Shown here piece after piece: positions 24,477 through 32,186 of a DNA stretch of 64,000 nucleotides. The notes under the pieces were generated by a model. That model was not told the origin of the DNA. It did no database searches and saw only the letters and a list, made by a program, of their open reading frames with translations. The stretch is from NCBI GenBank assembly GCA_946223355.1, contig CAMIPB010000001.1:95363-159362 (forward strand). Reading direction: 5' to 3'. Position numbers and translations under genes: made by a program. The stretch is from an uncultured Corynebacterium sp. GTDB taxonomy: Bacteria > Actinomycetota > Actinomycetes > Mycobacteriales > Mycobacteriaceae. Positions within the stretch are counted from its first letter, which is position 1, and each line of letters begins with the position of its first letter.

Positions 24477-25277
24477 ATGACTGCTCCTCGCGATCCTTTT
24501 TTCCCCGCGGATAAATCCATCCGTGCTTCCGCAGACGCCGTTGACGTTCGACACCTCGGGAGGGTCGACTACGAAGATGCTTGGGAGCTTCAGGCCGAGC
24601 TTGCCAAGCAGCGCGCAACCGGCGAGATTGGTGACACTATCTTGGTGCTCGAGCACCCCAGCGTGTATACCGCAGGCAAACGCACTCAACCAGACGATCG
24701 CCCGACTAACGGCCAACCTGTCGTGGACGTTGACCGAGGTGGGCGCATTACTTGGCACGGCGAAGGCCAGCTGGTGGTGTATCCGATTATAAAGCTGGCA
24801 GAGCCAGTGGACGTCGTGGACTACGTACGCCGGATCGAGGAAGCTGCCATCCAAACCGTCCGCATGATGGGAGTTACTACTGCCGGGCGTATCGACGGCC
24901 GCTCAGGCGTCTGGGTGCCGGAGACTACCAAGGCTGCGGATGAGGCGGCGTCGGAACGCGATCGCAAAATCGCTGCTATCGGCATTCGTATCACCCGTGG
25001 GGTGACTATGCACGGTATCGCTTTGAACTGCAACAACACCTTGAAGTTCTACGAACACATCGTGGCCTGTGGAATTGATGATGCAGATGTCACCACTCTC
25101 GCGCTCGAGCTGGGCCGGGACGTCACCGTCGAGGAGGCGGCCACGCCATTTTTAACCGCGCTGGATGATGCCTTAAGTGGACGCATGGTAGTCGCAGATC
25201 ACACCTTCGGATCCGCACCTGACCCCACAAAAGTGGCTAACCAGAAACGCAGACAGCAGGCACAGACGGAAAAATAA
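24477..25277 (+). CDS. lipB: Lipoyl(octanoyl) transferase
   Basis: LipB moves octanoate from acyl carrier protein to lipoyl domains such as those of GcvH and E2. The 266-residue protein has the RGGRITWHGEGQLV-type motif near residue 86, the lysine-containing KIAAIGIRI segment and the C-terminal VACGI with the catalytic cysteine. I chose the ATG at 24477 because a perfect -10 lies seven bases before it; ATGs at 24468 and 24456 overlap the promoter. A Lys/Gln-rich tail of about 20 residues extends beyond the usual fold. lipA follows after about 100 bases. Confidence 0.93.
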   Translation: MTAPRDPFFPADKSIRASADAVDVRHLGRVDYEDAWELQAELAKQRATGEIGDTILVLEHPSVYTAGKRTQPDDRPTNGQPVVDVDRGGRITWHGEGQLVVYPIIKLAEPVDVVDYVRRIEEAAIQTVRMMGVTTAGRIDGRSGVWVPETTKAADEAASERDRKIAAIGIRITRGVTMHGIALNCNNTLKFYEHIVACGIDDADVTTLALELGRDVTVEEAATPFLTALDDALSGRMVVADHTFGSAPDPTKVANQKRRQQAQTEK

Positions 25278-25378
25278 GCAACCAGGCCGCCTGGAAATAA
25301 CAGGCGCTCTGATAGCGTTGCATTTAACGTCGCAAAAAATCGTTTTTAATCCTCAATGCGAAAAGGCAGGACAACAAA

Positions 25379-26422
25379 GTGACTGTAGCTCCCGAGGGAC
25401 GCAAGCTGCTCCGCGTAGAAAAGCGCAACGCAGAAACCCCCATCGAGTCCAAACCCCGGTGGATTCGTAACCAGGTCAAGACTGGCCCTGAGTACGAAGA
25501 CATGAAAGACAAGGTTAAGAGCGCAGGACTGCACACCGTATGCCAGGAAGCTGGCTGCCCAAATATCCATGAGTGCTGGGAGTCCCGCGAGGCGACCTTC
25601 CTCATCGGCGGTGACACCTGTACTCGCCGCTGCGATTTCTGCGATATTAAGACCGGCAAACCAGGGCTTTTGGACCGCGACGAGCCCCGTCGAGTAGCAG
25701 AAGAGATCCGGGAAATGGACCTGAACTACTCCACCATTACCGGTGTGACCCGTGATGATCTCCCGGATGAAGGCGCGTGGCTGTATGCGGAAATCGTGCG
25801 CAAAATCCACGAGCTCAACCCACACACCGGCGTTGAGAACCTGACCCCTGATTTCTCCGGCAAGCCTGACTTGTTGCAGGAAGTCTTCGAGGCCCGTCCT
25901 GAGGTTTTTGCCCACAACCTGGAGACGGTTCCGCGCATCTTCAAGCGCATCCGCCCCGCTTTCCGCTATGAACGCTCACTGGACGTTTTGCGCCAGGCAC
26001 ATGACTTTGGTCTTATCACCAAGTCCAACCTCATTCTCGGTATGGGCGAAACCCGCGACGAGGTTATCGAAGCGTTGAAGGACTTGCGCTCTGCGGGAAC
26101 TGACATCATTACGATCACCCAGTACCTACGCCCTGGCCCGCGCTTCCACCCAATTGACCGCTGGGTACGCCCAGAAGAGTTCATTGAGTACGCGGATATC
26201 GCTAAGGAACTCGGCTTCGGTGGCGTTATGTCCGGCCCTCTCGTCCGCTCCTCCTACCGCGCTGGCCGCCTGTACACGCAGGCTATGGAAGCTCGCGGCT
26301 TCGAGATTCCCGAGCACCTTTCCCACTTGAAGGAAACCTCCAAGGGCGCTACTGCCCAGGAAGCTTCCACGCTTTTGGAAAAGTATGGACCTTCCGAAGA
26401 GACTCCGGTTACGTTTAGGTAA
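25379..26422 (+). CDS. lipA: Lipoyl synthase (radical SAM)
   Basis: LipA inserts two sulfur atoms into protein-bound octanoyl groups. The 347-residue enzyme has both clusters visible: the auxiliary CxxxxCxxxxxC in CQEAGCPNIHEC (near residues 56-67) and the radical SAM CxxxCxxC in CTRRCDFC (near 82-89). The conserved RSSY segment near the C-terminus supplies the serine ligand of the auxiliary cluster. The start is GTG behind AAAAGGCAGG. Together with LipB it serves the E2 and GcvH proteins of this window. Confidence 0.96.
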   Translation: MTVAPEGRKLLRVEKRNAETPIESKPRWIRNQVKTGPEYEDMKDKVKSAGLHTVCQEAGCPNIHECWESREATFLIGGDTCTRRCDFCDIKTGKPGLLDRDEPRRVAEEIREMDLNYSTITGVTRDDLPDEGAWLYAEIVRKIHELNPHTGVENLTPDFSGKPDLLQEVFEARPEVFAHNLETVPRIFKRIRPAFRYERSLDVLRQAHDFGLITKSNLILGMGETRDEVIEALKDLRSAGTDIITITQYLRPGPRFHPIDRWVRPEEFIEYADIAKELGFGGVMSGPLVRSSYRAGRLYTQAMEARGFEIPEHLSHLKETSKGATAQEASTLLEKYGPSEETPVTFR

Positions 26423-26512
26423 ACAAAACCGAACTGAGTATCTTCTTCACGGTGTGTGAATAATGGAGAGTAGGCAACGGGCTGTGCAGCCAAAGACAGG
26501 GTATAACCGCAC

Positions 26513-26625
26513 TGACTAGCCAACCACTTTCATCAGCTGCTACATCAGTAAGATGCTTTCTCCCTTTCTCTAAGTGATGTTGGTTTCAGTTATTGGTTAG
26601 TTAGTTGTTGGCTGGTCAGTGCCAG
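26513..26625. repeat. Long imperfect inverted repeat between lipA and the DUF4191 gene
   Basis: TGACTAGCCAACCAC near 26513 and the complement of GTTGTTGGCTGGTCA near 26607-26621 match at 13 of 15 positions, with a loop of about 80 bases. Its role is unknown; it could help end lipA transcription. Confidence 0.4.
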
Positions 26626-26664
26626 TCATGCAAGCCCCGGTTACTACTTAAGACGATTGCACAC

Positions 26665-26670
26665 TAGGAT
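26665..26670 (+). promoter_or_regulatory. -10 element of the leaderless DUF4191 gene
   Basis: TAGGAT is followed by exactly seven bases and the ATG at 26678, the same arrangement as lipB. Confidence 0.55.
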
Positions 26671-26677
26671 ATAGGCC

Positions 26678-27490
26678 ATGGCCAAGCAGCAGAAAGTAGA
26701 CAAAGCAGCGATTAAGGCTGCCAAGAAGCAGGAGCGCGCCGCAAAGCGCGCTAAGGGCAAGCAGACCCGCTCTCAAATGTGGCAGGCATTCAACTTGCAG
26801 CGTAAGCAGGATAAAGCACTTATCCCGCTCATGTTGTTAGCAGTGCTCGGCCTCGGACTGGTCTTCTTCCTTATCGGCCTCATCTGGAATATCCAGTGGG
26901 CTTTGTTGCCTGTGGGCCTTATGCTCGGTGTGCTGCTCGCGATGTTTATTTTCACTCGTCGTCTAGAGCGCGACATGTATAAGCGTGTCGAAGATCAGCC
27001 GGGCGCGGCGGGCTGGGCGCTAGAAAACATGCGCAACACCATCGGCGTGGTCTGGGTGACCAAGGCTGGCGCAGCTGCTACCCGTCAGCAAGATCTCGTA
27101 CACCGCGTTATTGGTAACCCAGGTGTCATCTTGGTTGGTGAAGGTAACCGCAAGCGTCTTGGCCCAACCATGGGTCAGATGAAAAAGCGCATCGACAAGA
27201 TTGCCGGTGGCGTTCCTATCTACGAAGTATTCGTTGGCACAGCAGAAGAAGCCAAGGAGCACGACGACGTCGTCCCGATTTCCAAGCTACAGCGCCACAT
27301 CATGAAGTTCCCTCGCAACTTCAGCAAGGACGAAACTTACGAGATTGTCCGCAAAATTGAAGCAATGGACAACCTTCCTGGTGCCGGTGGCGCACCCGGT
27401 ATGCCTAAGGGCCCAATTCCAAAGCAGGCTCAGAACATGGCGGGCATGAACCGCCGCATGCGCCGTATGGCTGACCGCAAGAAGAAATAG
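26678..27490 (+). CDS. DUF4191 family membrane protein
   Basis: The 270-residue protein starts with a strongly basic segment (MAKQQKVDKAAIKAAKKQER), then has two transmembrane helices at about 48-68 and 72-92, and a cytosolic domain of about 160 residues containing GNPGVILVGEG and RLGPTMGQMKKRIDK. The tail is Pro/Gly/Met-rich and ends in basic residues. This matches the actinobacterial DUF4191 family, often found downstream of lipA. Function is unknown. The gene is probably leaderless. Confidence 0.85.
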   Translation: MAKQQKVDKAAIKAAKKQERAAKRAKGKQTRSQMWQAFNLQRKQDKALIPLMLLAVLGLGLVFFLIGLIWNIQWALLPVGLMLGVLLAMFIFTRRLERDMYKRVEDQPGAAGWALENMRNTIGVVWVTKAGAAATRQQDLVHRVIGNPGVILVGEGNRKRLGPTMGQMKKRIDKIAGGVPIYEVFVGTAEEAKEHDDVVPISKLQRHIMKFPRNFSKDETYEIVRKIEAMDNLPGAGGAPGMPKGPIPKQAQNMAGMNRRMRRMADRKKK

Positions 27491-27511
27491 CCTGCGGGCT
27501 GCTACAGTTTC

Positions 27512-27602
27512 TTAACCTCTGATCGTTTGCCCCAAAATCCGCCGTTTTCGGCCATTTTTGGAGCCTTAAGTTCTGATTCAGAACTCCACGATCAGAGGTT
27601 AA
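27512..27602. repeat. Nested inverted-repeat element between convergent genes
   Basis: A perfect 14-bp inverted repeat TTAACCTCTGATCG/CGATCAGAGGTTAA (27512-27525 and 27589-27602) encloses two more hairpins: CCAAAAT with ATTTTTGG near 27531-27560 and AGTTCTGATTCAGAACT near 27569-27585. The whole could fold as a three-way RNA or act as a bidirectional terminator for the DUF4191 and RDD genes. Confidence 0.7.
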
Positions 27603-27621
27603 AGTGATGCTTGGGCGCGCG

Positions 27622-28095
27622 CTAGCTGTATATAACCGCCGTGCCGGTCGCTCGGTCGTGGATACCGCGTCCATCCGAGTCAACCATCGCGGCAGGGAAT
27701 AAAAAGCCGGTCAAGATGGTCCGCACAGCTGCGCGCCACAGTCCCACGCGCTCGCCGGGTACATCGATGCGGGCAACGCCCATTCCCAGCAAAGCCATGC
27801 CTGGTGTACGGGCAAACAGCCAGCCGGAGATAATGCCCAGCACGACCCAAATGATGTACGTCGCAGTGTAGACGTCGCCAAGCGCAGCAGTTTGGCTGAC
27901 GATGATGGCAGCTATACCCGCTGAAGAAACCCAGTCAACAAGCACGGCCAAGGCACGTTTGCCCACACTCACCAATGCGCCGGAACCGGACTTGGGCAGC
28001 CCAAGTTTCTCGCCCGGCCATTTACCCGGGGTTTCGTCATCGTATTCGCCCGGGATCGCCGGGCCATCGAGCCAGGTGCGCTTGTCTTGTGCCAT
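27622..28095 (-). CDS. RDD family membrane protein
   Basis: The 157-residue protein has a hydrophilic N-terminal 40 residues (PGKWPGEKLGLP), then three hydrophobic segments. The first begins with GKRALAVLVDWV, which carries the Arg and Asp of the RDD signature; the third starts with RAAVRTILTGFLFPA and leads to a DSDGRGIHDRATGT motif typical of the family's end. RDD proteins are proposed transporters or membrane accessory factors. It is convergent with the DUF4191 gene and divergent from glnA; a TAGATT hexamer eight bases before the ATG suggests a leaderless start. Confidence 0.87.
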   Translation of the reverse strand: MAQDKRTWLDGPAIPGEYDDETPGKWPGEKLGLPKSGSGALVSVGKRALAVLVDWVSSAGIAAIIVSQTAALGDVYTATYIIWVVLGIISGWLFARTPGMALLGMGVARIDVPGERVGLWRAAVRTILTGFLFPAAMVDSDGRGIHDRATGTAVIYS

Positions 28096-28167
28096 GTCTG
28101 TCTAATCTAGTTCGCCACACGTCAGTTGGGAAACTGGCCAGCATTTCCTGCCGCGTAGATGAGCGTT

Positions 28168-28205
28168 GCTAAAATAAAGCATCGCCAAAATAAAGCATCG
28201 CCGCA
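28168..28205. repeat. Tandem 17-bp repeat in the glnA upstream region
   Basis: AAAATAAAGCATCGCC occurs twice in tandem, and a weaker third copy (CATAAGCATTGGC) follows. This lies in the RDD-glnA intergenic region and may be a regulator site or a simple duplication. Confidence 0.5.
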
Positions 28206-28324
28206 ACCATAAGCATTGGCGCAACTGAGAAAAATTAAGCGTAGTTAAACACGTAAAAAGCCAGACCTTGTAGGCTAGGAAGGGTAAAACCAACTGGTCG
28301 TACATTAATGAGGAGAATAATCCC

Positions 28325-29761
28325 GTGGGCTTCGAGACCGTAGCGGACATCATCAAATACATCAAGGATGAAGATGTCCAGTTCGTTGACATTCGTTTTA
28401 CTGACGTACCTGGCACCGAACACCATATTTCCATCCCAGCATCGCAATTCGACGAGGAAGCAGCCGAAGAGGGCTTCGCGTTTGACGGCTCATCGATTCG
28501 TGGCTTTACTACCATCGAAGAGTCCGACATGATGCTGTTGCCGGATCCGAAGACCGCCATGCTGGATCCTTTCCGCACCGCGAAGACCCTGAACATCAAG
28601 TTCTTCGTACACGATCCGTTTACTCGCGAACCGTTCAGCCGCGATCCACGCAACATCGCGCGCAAGGCCGAGGAGTACTTGGTATCCACTGGCATTGCGG
28701 ATACCTGCTTCTTCGGCGCTGAGGCCGAGTTCTACCTCTTCGATTCCGTACGCTACGAGGCCGGTTTGAACTCCTCCTTCTACCACGTCGATTCTGACGA
28801 GGGCTGGTGGAACCGTGGCAAGGAAACCGAACTCGACGGTGGTCTAAACCGCGGCTACAAGAACCGCGTTAAGGGTGGCTACTTCCCTACCGCGCCTCAT
28901 GATCAGTCTGTTGAGGTCCGTGACCAAATGGCTCTTAACCTCGCTGAGGCTGGCTTTGAGCTGGAGCGCTTCCACCACGAGTGCGGCACCGGTGGCCAGC
29001 AGGAAATCAACTACCGCTTCAACACCCTGTTGCACGCTGCTGATGACATCCAGACTTTCAAGTACATCATCAAGCAGACTGCGTTCCTCAACGGCAAGAC
29101 CGCAACGTTCATGCCTAAGCCCCTAGCCGGCGAGGCAGGCTCCGGCATGCACGCGCACCAGTCTCTGTGGAAGGACGGCAAGCCACTCTTCCACGATGAG
29201 GAGGGCTACGCAGGGCTTTCCGACGTCGCCCGCTACTACATCGGCGGCATCCTCCAGCACGCCGGTGCGGTCTTGGCGTTTTCCAACCCAACCTTGAACT
29301 CGTACCACCGTCTGGTTCCTGGCTACGAGGCTCCAATCAACCTCGTTTACTCCCAGCGCAATCGTTCCGCTGCAGTGCGTATCCCGATCACGGGCTCCAA
29401 CCCGAAGGCGAAGCGCATTGAGTTCCGCGCTCCTGACGCATCCGGCAACCCATACCTTGGATTCGCTGCCATGATGCTTGCTGGCTTGGATGGTGTGAAA
29501 AACCGCATCGAGCCACACGTTCCAGTGGATAAGGACCTCTACGAGCTCCCACCTGAGGAAGCTAAGTCCATCCCTACCGCTCCGACTTCGCTTGAGGCTT
29601 CCCTCAACGCACTTGAAAATGACATGGACTTCCTCACCGAAGGCGACGTCTTCACCGAGGACCTCATCGATTCCTACATCAAGCTCAAGTACGACCACGA
29701 GATCGAGCCACAGCGCGTACGCCCAACTCCGCTTGAGTTTGAGTTGTACTACGACTGCTAA
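28325..29761 (+). CDS. glnA: Glutamine synthetase, type I (main, adenylylated)
   Basis: GlnA joins ammonia to glutamate with ATP. The 478-residue protein has the type I signatures: the FDGSSIRGF segment near residue 55, the metal-binding EAEFYLF near 132 and the KPLAGEAGSGMHAHQS motif near 265. The adenylylation tyrosine is Tyr406 in KDLYELPPEE, the target of GlnE encoded at 39.7 kb. The start is GTG behind GAGGAG. The active-site residues look intact. Confidence 0.96.
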   Translation: MGFETVADIIKYIKDEDVQFVDIRFTDVPGTEHHISIPASQFDEEAAEEGFAFDGSSIRGFTTIEESDMMLLPDPKTAMLDPFRTAKTLNIKFFVHDPFTREPFSRDPRNIARKAEEYLVSTGIADTCFFGAEAEFYLFDSVRYEAGLNSSFYHVDSDEGWWNRGKETELDGGLNRGYKNRVKGGYFPTAPHDQSVEVRDQMALNLAEAGFELERFHHECGTGGQQEINYRFNTLLHAADDIQTFKYIIKQTAFLNGKTATFMPKPLAGEAGSGMHAHQSLWKDGKPLFHDEEGYAGLSDVARYYIGGILQHAGAVLAFSNPTLNSYHRLVPGYEAPINLVYSQRNRSAAVRIPITGSNPKAKRIEFRAPDASGNPYLGFAAMMLAGLDGVKNRIEPHVPVDKDLYELPPEEAKSIPTAPTSLEASLNALENDMDFLTEGDVFTEDLIDSYIKLKYDHEIEPQRVRPTPLEFELYYDC

Positions 29762-29771
29762 GGAGCGAGGA

Positions 29772-29796
29772 ACTCTTGCGGCCCTCGGCCGCAGAG
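29772..29796 (+). terminator. Hairpin after glnA
   Basis: TGCGGCC (29777-29783) and GGCCGCA (29787-29793), extended by CTC and GAG outside, form a short stable stem 15 bases after the glnA stop. No T run follows, so the termination role is only probable. Confidence 0.5.
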
Positions 29797-29952
29797 ATTA
29801 GTACGCCTCCCCATAAGGCGGATACCATCTAAAGCAGAACTGCTGCCAAGACGACGGCTGCCCAGGATATGGCGATGAGCGCGCAGTCGCGGCGTCGCCA
29901 AGCAATGGGGCTCAAACGGCTAAGAGGGCGAGTGGGTTGAACCGCGGGGTCA

Positions 29953-30105
29953 CTACGAACGGACCTTAGACGGCAGCGCCTTTACCACGAAGAAGACCAG
30001 AAGGAATACAGCAATTTTATCCAGTGGGTCAGAAATAAAGGACTGCATGGTCACTGACTGCAACAGGGAATTTCCCATCTCCCGGAAAGCAGAGACGATA
30101 GCGCC
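29953..30105 (-). pseudogene. C-terminal remnant of an ECF transporter substrate-binding (S) subunit
   Basis: In one open frame the minus strand encodes GAIVSAFREMGNSLLQSV followed by TMQSFISDPLDKIAVFLLVF and FVVKALPSKVRS. The GNSLLQ block followed by SDPLDK and a last helix ending in a basic tail is typical of the C-terminus of membrane S components of energy-coupling factor transporters. An ATG at 30078 could in principle start a 41-residue peptide, but its purine-rich site touches the start codon. The frame to the left (down to a stop at 29829-29831) reads SRLSPIAWRRRD plus one helix and may be a piece of the next gene. I read this as decayed DNA. Confidence 0.55.
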
Positions 30106-30107
30106 GG

Positions 30108-30224
30108 TTACTCTCCTACGAGAGAAATCTCCCCCGCGATGTGTAACCCCGCAAGATAGACAAGTGCGAGACCGTCGTCGATGCCGGTATCACAATCGAG
30201 AAGTACACGAGGCGAAGTAGACAC
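30108..30224 (-). pseudogene. N-terminal remnant of a nucleoside hydrolase
   Basis: Read from a GTG at 30224, this 38-codon frame begins MSTSPRVLLDCDTGIDDGLA and continues LVYLAGLHIAGEISLVGE before a stop. DCDTGIDD is the calcium-binding aspartate signature at the N-terminus of inosine/uridine-preferring nucleoside hydrolases, and AGEI-LVG continues the family pattern. The remaining 250 or more residues are missing. GAAAGG lies ten bases before the GTG. The fragment joins the ECF remnant almost directly, so a deletion has fused the start of a hydrolase to the end of a transporter gene. Confidence 0.7.
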
Positions 30225-30465
30225 GAGGAGATGACCTTTCTTCGAAAATTAACAAACTTCACCCTACCCCCAAAAGGACCCCCGATTATTACGATCAGAG
30301 TGGGATAACGTGTGGATTTGCAGATACTTCAACAAAGTTAGCTACAAATTATTTCTACAGTTCGTAGCAAATCGTGTTGTGTCCTACCATAGTTCCGGAC
30401 TATCCCCAGTCGGATTACACCAAACGCACCATCCTTAAACGAATTAAAGGACAACGACGATACTC
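30225..30465 (+). promoter_or_regulatory. Upstream region of the glutamate-synthase-like gene
   Basis: There is no gene here. An interrupted inverted repeat GCTAC/GTAGC separated by AT-rich sequence lies near 30341-30369 and could be an operator. AAAGGAC lies upstream of the ATG at 30466. Confidence 0.35.
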
Positions 30466-32010
30466 ATGGGAAAGACTTCTAAGGGCAACAAGCTCTTTAA
30501 GGCCGTGGCAGCAACCGCAGCAGCTGGCTTAGGCGGACTCACCGCCCACGACCTCATCCAGAAGAAGCACTCAATCCTTCGCAGCTACCCAGTAGTTGGC
30601 CGCGCACGCTACATCATGGAGCACGCTCGCCCAATGGTTCAGCAGTACTTCATCGAGCCTGACTTTGACGGCCGCCCATTCGACCGCGAGACCCGCTCCT
30701 CGATCTACGAAAACGCCAAGAATCTCGACGCCGTCGCCGGTTTTGGTACCGAGCGTAAGCTTGAGGAAATCGGCCACGAAACCCTGGTCAACTCCTTCGC
30801 GCCTGTCGACGCCCCCAAGATCGCCCCACGCGTACGCGTCGGTGGCCCGCACTGTACCCAGCCATACGATCTTTCACTTCTTAACGTCTCCGCGATGAGC
30901 TACGGATCGCTGTCTGCCAATGCTGTGCTGGCAATGAACAAGGGCGCAGCCAAGGGCGGCTTCGCACACAACACCGGCGAAGGTGGTCTTACCGAGTACC
31001 ACTTGAAGTACGATGCGGATCTGATTTGGGAGCTAGGTTCTGGCTACTTCGGTGCCCGCACAGAGGACGGCCGGTTGGACCGCGAAAAGTTTGCGGAAAA
31101 AGCACGCCATGAAAACGTCAAAATGATCGCTCTTAAGCTGTCCCAAGGTGCCAAGCCGGGCGTCGGCGGCCATCTGCCTAAGGAAAAAATCACTGAGGAA
31201 ATCGCGGAAATCCGCGGTATTCCGCAGGATGTGGACTGCATCTCGCCGTCCTACCACAAGGAATTTTCCACCCCAGAGGAACTGGTTAAGTTCTGCGCTG
31301 AACTGCGCGAACTCTCCGGTGGTAAACCAATTGGTATCAAGTTCTGCGTTGGATCCCGTATCGATGTCCTGGCAATCTGTAAGGCAATGGTCGAGCTTAA
31401 CGACGGCCCCGATTTCATCGACGTCGATGGCGGCGAAGGCGGCACCGGTGCGGCCAACCGTGATTTCACTGACTACATGGGTCTTCCACTGACCGAAGGC
31501 CTTTTGACCGTTCATAACGCCCTCAAAGGCACTGGCCTGCGTGACCAGGTCGTGGTTACAGCTGCGGGCAAAATTGCGCGCGGCAAAGACATCGTCGCGC
31601 GTCTCATCCAAGGCGCGGACGCAACCATGTCCGCGCGTGCAATGATGATGGCCGTGGGCTGCATCCAAGCACAGGTATGCCACACTGGCGAATGCCCAGT
31701 TGGTGTTGCTACGCAAAACCCTCGCTTCACTCGTTCTCTAAACGTTCAAGACAAGGGCGAGCGGGTGTACCACTACCAGAAGAACACCGTGCGTTCCGCG
31801 CTGGCACTAATGGCCTCCATGGGCGTAGATGATCCAAAGGATCTCAATCCAACCATGCTGCGCCGCCGCATCTCTACCTCTGAAAACCCAACCTACGCTG
31901 AGCTCTATAAGTGGCTCGATGACGGCTCGCTACTTGACGGCACCGCTCCACAAGAATGGCTCGCCGACTACGAGGCTGCTTCCTCTAAGCATTTCGGCGT
32001 GCGCAAGTAA
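30466..32010 (+). CDS. FMN-binding glutamate synthase family protein
   Basis: The 514-residue protein has an N-terminal hydrophobic/basic stretch and then the FMN-binding barrel of the glutamate synthase central domain (GltB domain 2). Visible motifs include NVSAMSYGSLSANAV, NTGEGGLTEYH, KLSQGAKPGVGGHLP, DVDGGEGGTGAA and CHTGECPVGVATQ, the last with cysteines that could bind an iron-sulfur cluster. It lacks the glutaminase domain and the C-terminal beta-helix of full GltB. Such stand-alone proteins occur in many bacteria; the reaction is not certain. Proximity to glnA suggests nitrogen metabolism. Confidence 0.88.
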   Translation: MGKTSKGNKLFKAVAATAAAGLGGLTAHDLIQKKHSILRSYPVVGRARYIMEHARPMVQQYFIEPDFDGRPFDRETRSSIYENAKNLDAVAGFGTERKLEEIGHETLVNSFAPVDAPKIAPRVRVGGPHCTQPYDLSLLNVSAMSYGSLSANAVLAMNKGAAKGGFAHNTGEGGLTEYHLKYDADLIWELGSGYFGARTEDGRLDREKFAEKARHENVKMIALKLSQGAKPGVGGHLPKEKITEEIAEIRGIPQDVDCISPSYHKEFSTPEELVKFCAELRELSGGKPIGIKFCVGSRIDVLAICKAMVELNDGPDFIDVDGGEGGTGAANRDFTDYMGLPLTEGLLTVHNALKGTGLRDQVVVTAAGKIARGKDIVARLIQGADATMSARAMMMAVGCIQAQVCHTGECPVGVATQNPRFTRSLNVQDKGERVYHYQKNTVRSALALMASMGVDDPKDLNPTMLRRRISTSENPTYAELYKWLDDGSLLDGTAPQEWLADYEAASSKHFGVRK

Positions 32011-32017
32011 GCGCTTC

Positions 32018-32071
32018 AACCCGGATCAGGCACGCTTTTACACAGCTATAGATCGTGTTTGAGTCCGGGTT
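32018..32071 (+). terminator. Inverted repeat after the glutamate-synthase-like gene
   Basis: AACCCGGA (32018-32025) and TCCGGGTT (32064-32071) bracket a 38-base loop just after the stop codon. There is no T run, so the termination role is uncertain. Confidence 0.45.
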
Positions 32072-32186
32072 ATCCACAGCCGCCGCATTCCCCCTTTTGT
32101 TTCTGTCCCCCACGGCCTAGCTTCAAAGCCACATCGCTTTGAAACGCTGCAAATCTAGGACGCAGACAACACAAGGGGGATTTTTC

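Noticed and set aside
29829..29952. Separate small membrane-protein gene on the minus strand
   Set aside because: No good start or ribosome site exists; it is more likely a fragment of a decayed gene.
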